From Hyalella azteca (Eukaryota > Arthropoda > Malacostraca > Amphipoda > Hyalellidae): a stretch of DNA of 64,000 bases. The position numbers and the translations under genes are program-made. This document shows positions 13,144 to 25,577 of this stretch, piece after piece. Below the pieces are notes generated by a model. The model was not told the origin of the DNA. It saw only the letters and a list, made by a program, of their open reading frames with translations, and ran no database searches. Every line of letters begins with the position of its first letter. Within the stretch, counting starts at the first letter, position 1. Location: positions 125,551 through 189,550 of the forward strand of contig NW_025931865.1 in assembly GCF_000764305.2 (NCBI RefSeq). The letters run 5' to 3'.

Positions 13144-13713
13144 ATGGCATACGTAGTGATTGAATTGTTTATTGTTGCGACCATAACGCTGATTGCATCG
13201 AAGAGTGCGAATGCACCGTAACGCAGACACACTTAATAAGTTTATATACGTTATGAGTGGCGATTCAGGTTGATTTTAATTTTTTTATTGTGGATTAAAA
13301 AAATCAAAATTACTTTTGATTACTTTGTGCCACGTAACCAGGAGAAAGAAATTTCAATGTTTGGGCTGGGAGGCAAAAATTCGTGTCTTCTTCGGTTAAA
13401 AGCACGTTTACAATAACCCTTAAATAAAATGGCATACGTAGTGATTGAATTGTTTATTGTTCTGACCATAACGCTGATTGCATCGAAGAGTGCGAATGCA
13501 CCGTAACGCAGACACACATAATAAGTTTATATACGTTATGAGTGGTGATTCAGGTTGATTTTAATTTTTTATTGTGAATTAAAAAAATCAAAATTACTTA
13601 CTTTGATTACTTTGTGCCACGCAACCAGGAGAAATAAATTTCAATGTTTGGGCTGAGAGGCAAAAATTCGTGTCTTCTTCGGTTAAAAGCACGTTTACAA
13701 TAACCCTTAAATA
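13144..13713. repeat. 285 bp tandem duplication
   Basis: Two adjacent copies (13144-13428 and 13429-13713), each beginning ATGGCATACGTAGTGATTGA and ending near CAATAACCCTTAAATAA. They differ by a few substitutions and small indels. Short frames on the minus strand (MCLRYGAFALFDAISVMV) appear twice only because the sequence is duplicated. No transposon termini were seen. Confidence 0.92.
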
Positions 13714-14572
13714 AGTCTATTAATTTATTTGTTTTACTAGCAATTAACGGTACTAAATCTTTTAGTCTTCCATTAAATTACATTGTTTTACATGCATAAA
13801 AATTCAGAAATTCTTTTAGCTTCGTGAGGTGGGAATGTCAGGATATAAAACAGAGCGGAAGCTCTAAAATTTACTAAGTAATCATCTTAATCAATGATTT
13901 ATTATTCATTTCAATTAAGAAACATTCTCACAAATTCATGAGACATAAATCACGACTGATGGTGGAAACATTAATTCGTAAATCTTTTGAATTTGAATCA
14001 TGTTCAATCTTACTAATGAGACTAGGAAACAATTCCCGCATGAATTGACATGCTGTTGATAATCATCAAAATTAATTATTTTAATAAAGGGATTAGCAAA
14101 CATAATCACGAGCACTGCCTCAATAAGCTGCAGCATTGCAAAAAATCTGTTCTTAGCTCAGAAAAACTTGAAATATATTCTAAGCCAAGTGACGTCGTTT
14201 AAATCGAACTTTCGACTAATGGCTCGTTTGAGAGCTTCACATCTCAATTAAACATCATCCTTAATGAGCTCGTATTCATGATGTTGAATGATGTGAAGTA
14301 GGATGACTCAGCGCCCTCAGTTTCACTCTCTCACCGCTCACCGGCTGACATTGCTACCCTCTAATTAGGCAAGCAGCGGCTCCCAAAACTTGCGCGATTA
14401 GTTCGCTAATGAGAAGGAATTTCCTAAGAAAGAGCAAACGCAACGCAGCTGAAAAAAACCACGCAACTTTTATTCAGAATACGAAGATCATCACTCAGGC
14501 CTCGAGAGCAGCAGAGGCCTCCATGTGATCACCCGTCTAAATTGGAACCTTAATTTCCCTCACATAACTTCC

Positions 14573-14658
14573 TTGCCCTCACATGCTGCAGCGCCTGCCT
14601 TGCCCTCACATGCTGCAGCGCCTGCCTTGCCCTCACATGCAGCAGCGCCTGCCTTGCC
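14573..14658. repeat. 27 bp minisatellite, 3 copies
   Basis: Three nearly identical copies of a 27 bp unit containing CCCTCACATGCTGCAGCGCC. The first and second are identical and the third has one substitution (GCAGCAG for GCTGCAG). Confidence 0.9.
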
Positions 14659-15970
14659 ATGGTACTGGCCGACAGTAGCGCAAAATCGAGCGTAAAAAAT
14701 CGGAACGAAGAAGAATTACCGGAAATATGACTATAAATTGCCGCGAACAGAGCAAAAAATGAAGAATTTTATGCGTCAATCATCAAATTTTCGATGATTA
14801 AGATATATAAATTGAAATTATCTACATATTTAATGGTTTTCAAGTTGAATGTGGGGAAGTAGGTTGACTACACCACTTATAATGTTCAGAAGTTGAAATT
14901 TTAATTCATTTCGTATATATTCATTTCAATTTAATCCCCTCATTTCGGGGCAGAATTTACCTTCAGGGAGTTTCATTACCTCCAGAAAGAAATTCAATTT
15001 ATTTTCTCCAGCTCTACTCATTTATTTTAAAGGGTTTTTTGCGCCTCTGTTTTCTGCAGCCAAGAAGTGCATTTTACTGCCAGCCCGAGATGACTTGGGA
15101 TCTTCAAATCTCTTCCTATCTATTAGCCGGAACAAAAAATGATCCTGAGTCCTGGCATTCTGAGGATTCGGTCCTTTGAGACGGTGAACTTATATCGCCT
15201 TTAAAGTTCGAGATCTTTGTAGTGATGTATCTAAACGTTTCAGCTTACAGGCGCGCCAAATAATTAGAAATCACTGTACTAAATCCTGCCGCTGAATCAC
15301 TTTCGCTGTCGTCGATAAAACCCGAGCGTGGAATTAAAAGCTTGCAGTTTTTCATACCTCGAGAACTAAGGTCAATTTGTGCCTTACTTGTATTTCACAG
15401 AATCTTGATCACATCGCCTTTAATGGGGCGAATAAGATTTAGGCCATTGTGCTTTCCGAGATTTTTCTCCTATCTGAAATACTGAGATAAAGGACCAGTT
15501 AGTTGTTATAAAGAGTCAGTAATTCCTTGTTGTTTCTGGCCACAAATTTTATTTATTAATGAGGTCAAGGCGAGCCATAAACCGTGGCCCGGATGTTTTA
15601 TATTTCTGTTTGGAAGATGATAAAAAAAAGTTCTCCTGGTTAAAGCACAATCTCAAAATCAATTTAGATTCTTGTATAGTTAAATTACAAGCAGTTAGTT
15701 GGTTTGTTATCATATATTACCGTTGTATAATGAGTTCAATATCGATTTATTTCATTGAAATAACATTGATTCTTAAATGCATTCAAAATTTAGACACATA
15801 GTATACGATTAATGCCAGAATTATGGTGAGACTCTCATACGGACTATTAAGCCCAATTTTCCAACATGTGTTAATAAATGACAAAACTTTTGAAATCCAA
15901 GGTTCCTCTGCAGATTTTCGTAATCTTTTTTATCCAAAAATACAGTCTTTGCGCGCAGCAAAGTATAAGC
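14659..15970. other. Unique stretch
   Basis: A well-formed acceptor-like tract (CGCCTCTGTTTTCTGCAG, ending at about 15060) is followed by about 40 open codons without an ATG, containing FYCQPEMTWDLQISSYLLAG. This is suggestive of an exon but too short to call. The rest is AT-rich with scattered short frames. Confidence 0.3.
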
Positions 15971-15971
15971 G

Positions 15972-16181
15972 ATGTTTGCTGCAGCAAAGGACTTGGTTTG
16001 CGGTTGTCCAGGAGCACTATTGCAATTCTCGTCCGAATTCATCGATCCGAAAAACCGCAGGGCGTTCCGCTCATCCGGACACCGTCGCCGCTTCCGTGTT
16101 ATAGCGCTACACTTGCCTACAGGGACACAATATATGGGGATAATGGACAGCGAACTGTGCTACGAGATAATCTTATTGTAG
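15972..16181 (+). CDS. Possible small ORF, product unrecognised
   Basis: A 69-codon ATG frame in a locally GC-richer island, starting MFAAAKDLVCGCPGALLQ, with a basic stretch (GHRRRFRV) in its middle. An overlapping minus-strand frame (15821-16042) is about equally long. Codon position bias is weak (G at position 1 about 19, at position 2 about 16). It could be an exon or chance, and no family is recognised. Confidence 0.15.
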   Translation: MFAAAKDLVCGCPGALLQFSSEFIDPKNRRAFRSSGHRRRFRVIALHLPTGTQYMGIMDSELCYEIILL

Positions 16182-16234
16182 CCGCAACAATGAAAAATTG
16201 GGACAGAATATCGGACGCAGCTGTACCTTGATAT

Positions 16235-16660
16235 TATTACAGTTATAAATGGGGTATATGGGGAAAAGCATATGTGGAATAGGGGCCATCGTGGAATAGA
16301 GATATACGTGGAATAGGGGCATACGTGGAATAGGGGCATAAATGGAATAGGGGGCATGCGATAAATAGGGGCAAGTTGGGAAAATGAACATACGGGGAAT
16401 ATAATCATATTACAGTTATAAATGGGGTACATTGGGATTAGCATACGTGGAATTGGGGCATACGTTGAATAGGGGCATAAGTGGAATAGGGGGCATGCGA
16501 TAAATAGGGGCAAGTTGGGAAAATGAACATACGGGGAATATAATCATATGATGAACGGAAGAATACGGAAAAATGAGACATACGGGGAATGGAGGCATGT
16601 GGGAAATAGGGACATGCGGGTAATAGGGTCATACATGGAGGCATGCGAAGAAAAGCCACG
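16235..16660. repeat. ~17 bp G-rich minisatellite with higher-order duplication
   Basis: The unit is close to GGAATAGGGGCATACGT, repeated with 16-18 bp spacing. A larger block starting TTACAGTTATAAATGGGG is itself duplicated (16237 and 16410, offset 173 bp). The plus strand carries regularly spaced GGGG runs, and minus-strand proline/cysteine-rich frames are translation shadows of the array. Loops between G runs are longer than in ordinary quadruplexes. Confidence 0.85.
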
Positions 16661-16964
16661 TGGTGCTATTGCATATTAATAATGCTACCTATTATTCATC
16701 ATTTCACTATTCAAATCCTTGACAGAAATCAGGCGCACCACAAGTCCTTAACCCAACTATAAAGAAAATAAAACATATTCAAACTTCCAACATTTTAATT
16801 TTGCTTTTAATTTACCTATGGGAATTTCAAAGTTTGCAGCCACAAGGCACGCGACGTCTCCTGAACAGCCATCAATCACCGCAGCCTCTGACACACATCA
16901 CATTTTTCCGCCTTTGGCGCCTTCAGAAATTTGATGCGATCATAACGGCAATTCAGTGAAGTTC

Positions 16965-17350
16965 TTCAACGTAAAGAGAAATGGTCTTTAACGTTAGGAG
17001 TGGAGCCCTTTAACGTAAAGAGGGTAAGAGTAACTCGTTCATGTAAAAAGTTTATCTATATAAAGTAAAGTGTGTAGCTATTTAACGTAAAGAGTGTATC
17101 TCTTTAATGTAAAGAGTGTGGCTTTTTTACTTAAAGAGTGTTTCTCTTTAATGTAATGACGTAAAGAGTGACACTCTTTGACTTAAAGAGTGTATCTCTG
17201 TGATGTAAAGAATGTAGCTCTTTGAGGTAAAGAGTGTATTTCTTTAAAGTAATGAATGTAGCTCTTAAACGCAAAGAGTGAAGCTCTTTAATGCAGAGAA
17301 TAAAACTCTTTAGCGTAAAAGTCACCCTCTCTAAATGCAAAAGTGAAGTT
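16965..17350. repeat. 22 bp hairpin-forming minisatellite
   Basis: Degenerate tandem units of about 22 bp around TAAAGAGTGTATCTCTTTA. This core is an inverted repeat (TAAAGAG, five-base loop, CTCTTTA), so each unit can fold as a small stem. Units diverge progressively toward the right end. Confidence 0.85.
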
Positions 17351-19880
17351 CTTTAATCGACGAGAAAGTGAAGTCCTGAAATTAAAGTTTGCAGCACTAA
17401 AGTGTGAAAATTTACGTAATAGTGGAATTCTGCAAAGAAAGACGAGATACACTTTAAAGTAGAGGTTAAAGCTCTTGAACGCATCATCAAATTCATCACA
17501 AATATTTATGTGAAATATTTTTTTAATAGTGTTGTATCCTGGGATCATTCATTATGAATTAAATATTTTGTCTCATTTCCTCATACTAAGACATTTAAAT
17601 TCAAATAATGAGGAAAATTTTAAATTCAAAACAGCATTTAAATTCAAATAATGCCAAAAAGACGTCGAAATGACTACAAATTTCTGAAATATACGCAAAT
17701 GACTTGATAGTGATTTCAAGGAATGATGTAGCTGTTACCGGTATCGATATTGCTCCAATTGCAAATATATAATTTTCAACAATTATCACTATTACAGTAT
17801 AAGTCATATTAAGCAAATATGACTATAAATTAAATGAATTTTTGGCGCATACAATGCGTTCGATTTGCATTCTGAATGACTTTGGTGGTGCAGTTCTTAC
17901 ACGCAATGTGACGAATCAATCTTTTAAAAATATTTACGCCACGACAAATTTTTCATTTTCACATTTATTTTGGTAAAACATTGATCACAATTTGGTAATT
18001 AAATGTACGTATTACGTATTACGGGACGTATCAAGACACTATACAAAATTGAAAACTCTGTGTACTAAATTGAAAACATAAACGTTTGAAGATAAAATCT
18101 AATTGTATAACAATATTTAATAAAAACAGTTATTATAATAACTAGAATAACATTAGTATCAGCTCGCTCAGCTCCCGAGAAAATATTTACAGTGCCGCTT
18201 CATCTTGTAACTAAAATTTCTTCTAATGAGGAAATAAACTTCTTTATCAAACTTTAAGCTTCGTTCAAACGTTCAAGTAAAAAAAGACAATTGTGCTTCA
18301 AAGAATTCGATTAACAGCTGAGAAGAATGATAAGCTATTTTCATCTGACAGCCAAAGCATCATAAGGAAAGACACGGCCTTAACATCACCTTAAAGTTAT
18401 TTATTTAAAAACGAATGCATAATTACAATAAAAAAGTTCAAGGTAATGAAAGACTAGCAGAGAAGAGCCTAGGACTCATTCGTAAATATTCTGAGCATTT
18501 TTATGTTGTAGCTAGAACAACAGTAACCCCAACTTAATTGATGCCTTTTTCTATCCATCACAATTAATGATTTCACTGAAATACCAGGAAAACTGATGAT
18601 TACACTTAACCTTATGTTCACATAGTGCAATTAAACCAGAAAGTTCGTATATAATATGGAGAAAATTTTTATCCCGCATCAGTGCTGTGCAAATATTAAA
18701 GCTATGGTCCACAAAAAATTATATCATTACGAATTAATATCTTTTAATTTAATTGAGCGGAGACAAACAGAGGACTCGTGACTTATGCATAATCTCCTTC
18801 TTTTACTCATTAGTCAATATATGCGTCCTTAATTCGGAGGTCCTTCATCCCCATTTAAGTTTTAACAAGTCCCCACTTCAGAACCGTTGAAATATGTTTC
18901 CAGCTACAACAAGTCTTAACTTACGAACCTTTAAATATGTAATTTAAATATAAATTTTTAACAAATCTTCACATCATGACCTTGAAATTAAATTTCAATT
19001 TGGGACAAGTGTTCACTTCGGAACCTTCAAATTTATCAGGAATGCTCATTCATGAGAAATCCGTCTTTAGGCATAATTTTTTTCAAGGAATTATCCAACT
19101 AAAAAGTGATAACATTGATTTCAAACGTTGACATGAGAATGAATAGATGAAAAATTCTAGTTTTCAGAAATGCTGAGGCCAATTTTGAGTCTCCGTCACC
19201 GAGCAGGAGCCCTCACGGCATCACGCGTCACTTACAATCCATATTCCTAAGCATCATAAATCCAGTCGTGTTTACAGAGGATTTCGTATCCGAGATCCTG
19301 CTGTGAACAGCCAGGCTTGCAAGTTGTGGTACCTTCGTTCAGAAAAGAAACATGAGTTTCATTCGCTTTAAATTTTTTTATTGTGATAGCAATGATTTTG
19401 TATGAATAGTATGAATACAAATTGTATGATTTTGTATGAATTGCATTGGCTCAAATTTCGATTATTCCTTCTTCTATTCGTAGTTTGGTCATTTATGCCG
19501 ATAACTTTAATGCGGACGTATGAAATTTCCACGTCGATTCCTGCTAATTATGAAAATGATGCAATTACGGAAATGACCACTGTAAAGAGCTAATACAACA
19601 TGCTAAAAGTGCTTCTGTATCTGGTGTATTTATTCATTTCAAGCAGGTAATCACGTAAATAGTTCAAAGTCTTCAACTTCCAATTCAAATAAGCACCGCG
19701 ACTTGCATGGTCTTCAAAATATTATAGCTTATTCATGGAACTAATCCGTTAAAAGCCTCTGATTTCAAAAGCAAGTAAGTAATTGCATGCATGCAGTTCA
19801 TCACAATCCTTCACTCGATTTAAATGAGAAGACGTGCATTCTCGTGAATCGAAATAAATAGAAAATAAAGTGCAAGGTGG
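17351..19880. other. AT-rich stretch, nothing recognised
   Basis: Unique AT-rich sequence with only short chance frames. No tandem arrays. Confidence 0.5.
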
Positions 19881-20050
19881 CATAACCGAGTTTTTAGCGC
19901 ATTTCTCATTTATGGAAAAAAGGCTCTATTGTGCTCGTCATGTCCGTCCGTCCGTGACTTCACTTCACGCTATTGTGCTCGTGCACAAGAAAAGACGCTC
20001 TCTGTCACTCACTGCAGTGAGTACTGATCTTATTTTTTAAATAGTCACTG
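19881..20050. mobile_element. Dispersed 170 bp repeat, copy A
   Basis: Shares start (CATAA), end (CACTG) and about 170 bp of colinear sequence with 24331-24500. Common landmarks are TTTTTAGCGCATTT, a run of GTCC repeats before GTGACTTCAC, and the perfect 16 bp palindrome ACTCACTGCAGTGAGT at 20007-20022. The terminal inverted repeat seen in copy B is degraded here (AGCGCATTTCTC against AGAAAAGACGCT). A short non-autonomous element is the best reading. No target-site duplication was identified. Confidence 0.6.
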
Positions 20051-20651
20051 AAGTCATAACAAAATCACCGGCAGATGTAATCAGTTGAGTCACAATGACC
20101 AATTCCAGAATTGGTGATTGCTGCTATAAAGTTTAGCAGCATAGTAATCCGCTACCTGAGCTAGTTTTGACCAAGCCAATGCTCTGCTTAACCGAAAATT
20201 AAATTGCTTGTACGCGCTCAAATAATACAAGATTGATTGATTTTCGTAGCACAGCAGTTTTAGGTAAAAAAATTTATGCTTGCAAGTTCTTGGACAGTTG
20301 TGTAAATTTTTTTTATACATAATCCTCTAATTCTTTAACTTGAAAGTAGAAATTTAAGTTCGAAGATTTTTATATTGCTGTTAATTTTGCAAAACTGAGC
20401 AATGAGATAATGAATTTGCTGATTTGTTTCACTTTCGTGAGCTGAGGTAACATCTAATTGGTGCAAATGAAGCCAAAACGAAATAATAAAGGCGCTGTTT
20501 TATTGTAATCATGACAAGCAACTGAAGGCGGCAATTGAAGCGTAAAAAGTGAATACACGTGACGACATGATAATGAATAAATGAACAATATAAATTTTCA
20601 GCTTGAGGAATTTCATTTTACATGCGACAAAAATAGCCAAACTAAATACAT

Positions 20652-21172
20652 TCAATTCGTTATTTTCCCACGAAAAGTAAATGCATGGCTTTTCATGGCA
20701 TTCATTTGTATCAACAGAGGTTGCAGAGACTCGGCGTAATGAAGAGCGAGTAGCCATAACATTACCCACATCAAAGACCCCGGCATTGAATGGCGTCGAG
20801 TATTGGAGCTGCCAAGGCTATTGAGTTTTTTGAACTCGTCTCTTGATGGAATTTCATTCCAAATTTCCGCCGCAATTGAGGTCTGAGTTTGAGTTTCACT
20901 GCACTTGAGGAAATCAAGGAGATTTTCGAGCCCTGCCGTGAAGATGGCGGTGTGTAACGCTTTGTTGCTTGCCACTCAGGGAATGAGTGAGACTTTGGCC
21001 AGATGGTGATGCACTTTTTGCTCCTATGTGGGTCATCCTGAACCAGCTTATCGTGGCAAAAGAGCACATCGCTGCTACGTCCGCTCCCTGCTTGTGATGA
21101 TGACAGAAGAAGTGTGTCATTTTTAAAATAAAAGCACTCAGTTTTTTCCCTGGAGTATATGACAGAATACAA
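20652..21172 (-). CDS. Overlapping minus-strand frames, uncertain
   Basis: Two overlapping frames occupy the same locally GC-richer island: 20652-20975 (107 codons from ATG, containing GLENLLDFLKCSETQTQTS) and 20771-21172 (133 codons). They cannot both be genuine. The first looks more protein-like. No family is recognised and no clear splice signals were found. The segment 21006-21120 resembles 30751-30875 weakly, so part of this may be an old repeat. Confidence 0.15.
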
Positions 21173-21976
21173 AAAAAAATGGAGTGTACTTTTTTTAATT
21201 TTAATTACCTTTTCATGCTAATGACACGTTGTTTTCAACTTGAATTATAAGCGCATTAAAGAAATTAGTGTTTCTGGCGCATAACGGATTTTCGCACTCC
21301 TCATAAATATTGTTGCAACGAATTCATACAAATTGCTAACCTGCCGTGAATTTAACTCCATTTACTCATGCATCTGAAACATTTGCAATTTAAAAGTGCT
21401 ATTTGAATTAAAAATATTTAAATTTAAAAATATTCTTTCGAAACAGTTTCGCAGGATACAATATTAAAATAATTGAAATGAATGGAACTGAATTCATTCC
21501 ATGGCTCCATCGACGACAGCGACAGCTGCAAGGAGAACAAAGACATCGCTGCCTCAAGTCAGCCAAAAATTCTTCATAAAAAATCCTGCTTCCTGATTTG
21601 AGGAATTCTGAAAAATGTCAATGAGTTTGGCGTATGAAATCTTGGAGGCATAAGAATTTCCTCGTTGCAAAGAACCGGAATGTTAAGATACTTCTTTAAA
21701 AATTAATGACTTTCCATCATATCGAAGCTCTGTATATTGGATCTCTTGTTTGTTTGCGCGAATAATGTTGTTCGTATGTATATATATGTAAATAAAATCG
21801 TCTTATCGTAGATCTCAAGTATCTAAATTTGGTGGCTTTTGCACTTATGAACACATTTTATATTTTGGAACATTCCATCAAAAATAACATTGCTACTAAC
21901 GAAGTATCCTATATAGCGAAATTTCAAATGGCTTTTCGCTACGATCAGAATTACATAGACATCTCAGTTGCACCGA

Positions 21977-22110
21977 TGCTGACAATCATGACGGCAATCG
22001 TTTATCAGTAGATAATCGTCATGATACCAATCGGATCTCAGCTGACAATCATGATGCCAATCATTTCTCAGTTGACAATCATGATGCCAATCATTTCTCG
22101 GCTGACAATC
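21977..22110. repeat. 30 bp minisatellite, about 4 copies
   Basis: Unit GACAATCATGATGCCAATCA followed by TTTCTCAGTT. The right-hand copies are nearly identical and the left ones diverged (CATGACGGCAATCGTTTATC). Confidence 0.85.
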
Positions 22111-22149
22111 ATGAAGACTTAAGAGCGGAGTTAAAGTACGGCCGTGTCG

Positions 22150-22737
22150 CTATCCAGCGCTACGCAGACGGGTTTCGGTGTCACATCGCTGAGATTTTTT
22201 CAAAAACAAAGCCTGGATTACATTGGTGAATGGACCATCAAACGTGACAAAAATGATGACACAAGAGCACGAGCGTCGTCTTATATTGACGCTGGACTTG
22301 AGATAGGACGGGGCTGCAGCAGCGAAATTGTCACCACGCTTCAGGAAACCTTTTGTTGCCGCGGCCCAGACCGATTGGTGCTCTCGCCCAAAGCAAGGCT
22401 TCTTCATCTCGAGGAAGAGGCACAAAGCCACCGCCTCAAGCCTTGAGGAAATGTTTGTGTTTTGTACGGAATTGGTGTGCAATCTAGATATTTTCCTGTG
22501 TGTTGTGGGCGCCAGCTTAGCCCTGGAAAATACGCTGAATATTTTCCCGCTCATTTTCTTCTTTCTTAGGAATTTTTGTGGGGTAAGCACACACAATGGA
22601 AATGTGCAAGTAAGCTGTGTGAAAGCTGGCTTGTAAATAATTTTTATCATAACCAGAAAACTGTCAACTCTACGTCCCTTATAATGCATTCGTAGTAAAT
22701 ATACATTTTTTAGTTGCAAAGTTGGCCTCAAATGCAC
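22150..22737 (-). CDS. 195-codon minus-strand ORF, unrecognised
   Basis: The longest non-repetitive ATG frame in the window that I could not dismiss outright. The predicted protein is basic, with mixed segments (PQKFLRKKKMSGKIFSVFS, a C-terminal LFLKKSQRC) and no recognisable domain, signal peptide or motif. The opposite strand is also open from 22144 for about 100 codons, although it begins with GTG. Open frames on both strands suggest a locally stop-poor composition. One frame of this length could occur by chance in a 64 kb window. Confidence 0.18.
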   Translation of the reverse strand: MHLRPTLQLKNVYLLRMHYKGRRVDSFLVMIKIIYKPAFTQLTCTFPLCVLTPQKFLRKKKMSGKIFSVFSRAKLAPTTHRKISRLHTNSVQNTNISSRLEAVALCLFLEMKKPCFGREHQSVWAAATKGFLKRGDNFAAAAPSYLKSSVNIRRRSCSCVIIFVTFDGPFTNVIQALFLKKSQRCDTETRLRSAG

Positions 22738-24330
22738 ACTACCAACAATTCAATGAATTAAATTTTTTTCTTCAATTACTCAAATTACGCGTAGGAAATA
22801 TTAGCACAGAAAAATTGTTTACAAATTTTTAGTCTTGCCTGCACTAGACATCAATATTAGACGGCGCTTTATATTTTTGTGATTGTATTACTTGTATTTT
22901 GTGATTGTATTACTTGTATTTTTTGTGTGAACTTGTATTACTTATTGCCAGGAGTCTTCCGTTGCGTAACTTTCTTACTTGATTTGTAAAAATCACCGAA
23001 AAAATCCGTATATTTTTGCTTAACGATGGAATTCCAAACGAATGATCAAGCTTCTCGTGTTATTGTTGTTAAAAACTGTATCAAATTTATGGACGTGTCT
23101 AAAGCGGGAGTAAGATTTTCGTCGCTACTCCACAAAATCTTCAACCATCACTGAATATTGGAAATCCAAGCCCAAGGTATTCAAATAATATTCCCAAAAA
23201 AAGCCCAAAGAATGCAATTTTGAGAAGAGTTTTTACTATGTATTACATTTGGGTCCATTTACAGTCTTTTCTCAAAAAGTTCTAGTCGTGGATTCCATAC
23301 ACGACAGTCGTGTATTCCATACACTAATATTTAAAAGACAAGAAATGAACAGCTCAGCTGGAAGCGTATCAATTAAAATCCGATTCTTTGGTTGAAACTT
23401 GTAGGTTATTTTCGCATTAATCGTAGTGCTTATTGTTAAAAATCACGTTGATTTACAGTATGTTCGGCTCGGCTTCGAGCTTGAGTCACTCAGAATTAAA
23501 AAAAAAAATTTATTTGGTTGTAATATTCCTGTCTGTTAAACCACATCTGTAAGATTTTCTGTTTATTTGCTGAAACATTTACTGTTATTTAATTAAATAA
23601 AACTCCTTTAGCTGCGACATCCTATGAAGTGACTTATCCGTGACGATTGCGGCGATAGTTACACCAGCTTCAGTCTCAACATCTACAGTTACTGCAATGG
23701 CTGGTGACACGTGTCTGCAGGTACTGCACTATAAATGGATATTGTAGCAGCAGCAGCAGCAGATGGGAGTCATCTCGTTGGAATTCATAACCGTGATTTA
23801 GCAGCAGCTGGCACGCGGCAGATGGCGCTGCACAATCTCTGCTCCAGCGAATAACTCTGGGCAGCGTCCAGCAGAGGTCTCTTCTTCCAGCAATACTGAC
23901 TAATCCACGCATGAGTCAGAGCTTCCGCAGAGCTCACCCTTCTTCATCTGAAGCCTTTCTTCCGGTCCGTAAATTCTCGGCAAGGTTAATTAAATTTAAT
24001 TAATTAACCGAATTAAATCATACGACATAATTTAATAGATGTATGAATGGAAATTGGATTTTGTTTGGATGCTGGTGGATGAGATCTAAAATTAACATGA
24101 ATAACTTCATGTGAGTTTTTCATTGTATGCTACAATCACAATTTTTTCAATAAAAATGTAAACCTAACATACAGGTTTAGCTCCATCAAGTTACGTTATG
24201 TACTGAGAATGTTGTCGGAATTATAACATACGAGTCCCGTTATTTATGTAGAAACGAAATTTTTTTTCGAGAGCCTCGCTTGTAACTTAACGTTATACAT
24301 TCGCTGTTTCTGACGCTAGAATCTTTTTTG
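22738..24330. other. Unique stretch with a CAG microsatellite
   Basis: A (CAG)n-type run of about six units lies at 23745-23762, inside a 40-codon ATG frame on the plus strand (MDIVAAAAAADGSH at its start) and inside an opposing minus frame with a leucine run. The sequence around 23640-23960 is GC-richer than its flanks. At 22880-22940 GTGATTGTATTACTTGTATT is repeated two to three times. Confidence 0.35.
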
Positions 24331-24500
24331 CATAATATCTTTTTAGCGCATTTTCTTATTTATGGTAAAATAGGCGCTATTGTTCCCGTCATGTTCGTCT
24401 GTCCGTCCGTCCGTGACTTCACGTTTTCGGTGACGAGAAAATGCGCTCTCTGTCACTCACTGCAGTGAGTACTGAGTTATATTTTTTATATCATCCACTG
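24331..24500. mobile_element. Dispersed 170 bp repeat, copy B
   Basis: Homologue of 19881-20050 in the same orientation. A perfect 12 bp inverted repeat is present here: AGCGCATTTTCT at 24345-24356 and AGAAAATGCGCT at 24436-24447. The 16 bp palindrome ACTCACTGCAGTGAGT follows at 24455-24470. The structure fits a small foldback or MITE-like non-autonomous element. No coding capacity. Confidence 0.62.
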
Positions 24501-24935
24501 TTTTAGTTGCAATTAAATCTTTATCGCGCGAAAATAATACTACGGCTTTTGCTTCTTGTTCGTATTTTAGAAATGATTTTAGAGATGTTACTTATCATAC
24601 TCGATGAAGCATAGCCTAGCCTAAAATTATGTATCACTTGCTAGATGTGAATACTTCACTAAATTCTTTGCAAAAACACGCTCCAATTGAAAGTTTAAGT
24701 AAACTTTAGCTGTATGCAACTAACGCAAAATTGAATTGTTTCAAAAGGCTTTCGAGTTCGTCTCTGTTGATATAACTAGATCTGCATTATTTTTTCGTAT
24801 GAATGGTATTTTTTTCTGAATATATGAATTCAAAATGGATTACAACGAAGCAAATTGAAATGTGCGTTGATGCTTCAGTCAACTTTTGAATGAAGATAGT
24901 TATTGATTAGAAACATTATATTTTTGCGCGAATTT

Positions 24936-25577
24936 GAAGGAGGTGTTACGGTTGAAGCTTCTTCCAAGTGAATAGAAAGTGAATCAATGAATTTCCTTTA
25001 TCAAGTTTTGACAGAAAGAGAAAGGATTTTGTGAACCTAATTATATGAAAAAAAAACTTTATTATTTAGGGGCAATGTTGGATTTTACTAAAGAATACCA
25101 ATCATCAGTCACTTTATTTCGACATCACAATTATTATGTCCCGAGGCACACATATAACATTTACCCGCATTTCCTCTGTGCCGTTGCAAGTTTCATTTGC
25201 GTAGACTCAATCAATAGGAGGAGGTGTTACATTATAACACAACATTATATTTTGAAGGAGGAGGTGTTACATTATAACACATCATTATATTTTGAAGGAG
25301 GTGGTGTTTTGGTAGAAGCTTCATCCAAGTAAATGGAAAGTGAATCTACGAATTTCCTTCATCAAGTTTTGACAGAAAGAGAAAGGATTTTGTGAACCTA
25401 ATTGCATAAAAAAAAAAACTTTATTACTTTTCGGCAATGTTGGATTTTAATATTAAATACCAATCATCAGTCACTTAATTTTGACATCACAATTATTATG
25501 TCCCGAGGCACACATATAACATTTACCCGCATTTCCTCTGTGCCGTTGCAAGTTTCATTTGCGTAGACTCAATCAAT
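24936..25577. repeat. ~360 bp tandem duplication with a nested 40 bp repeat
   Basis: Two copies of a roughly 280 bp block (24936-25215 and 25294-25577), each beginning GAAGGAGGTG and ending GTAGACTCAATCAAT. Between them, 25214-25293 holds two copies of a 40 bp unit with GAGGTGTTACATTATAACAC, itself an inverted repeat (GTGTTA/TAACAC). The block ends thus appear to have been amplified a second time at the junction. Short frames in the first block are not conserved in the second. Confidence 0.9.

Noticed and set aside
13026..13517. Two related short minus ORFs (MCLRYGAFALFDAISVMV)
   Set aside because: The similarity comes from the 285 bp tandem duplication. The frames diverge and end differently, so there is no sign of selection on protein.
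16235..16660. G-quadruplex cluster
   Set aside because: GGGG runs are regular, but the loops of about 13 bases are long for stable quadruplexes. Kept only as a remark on the array.
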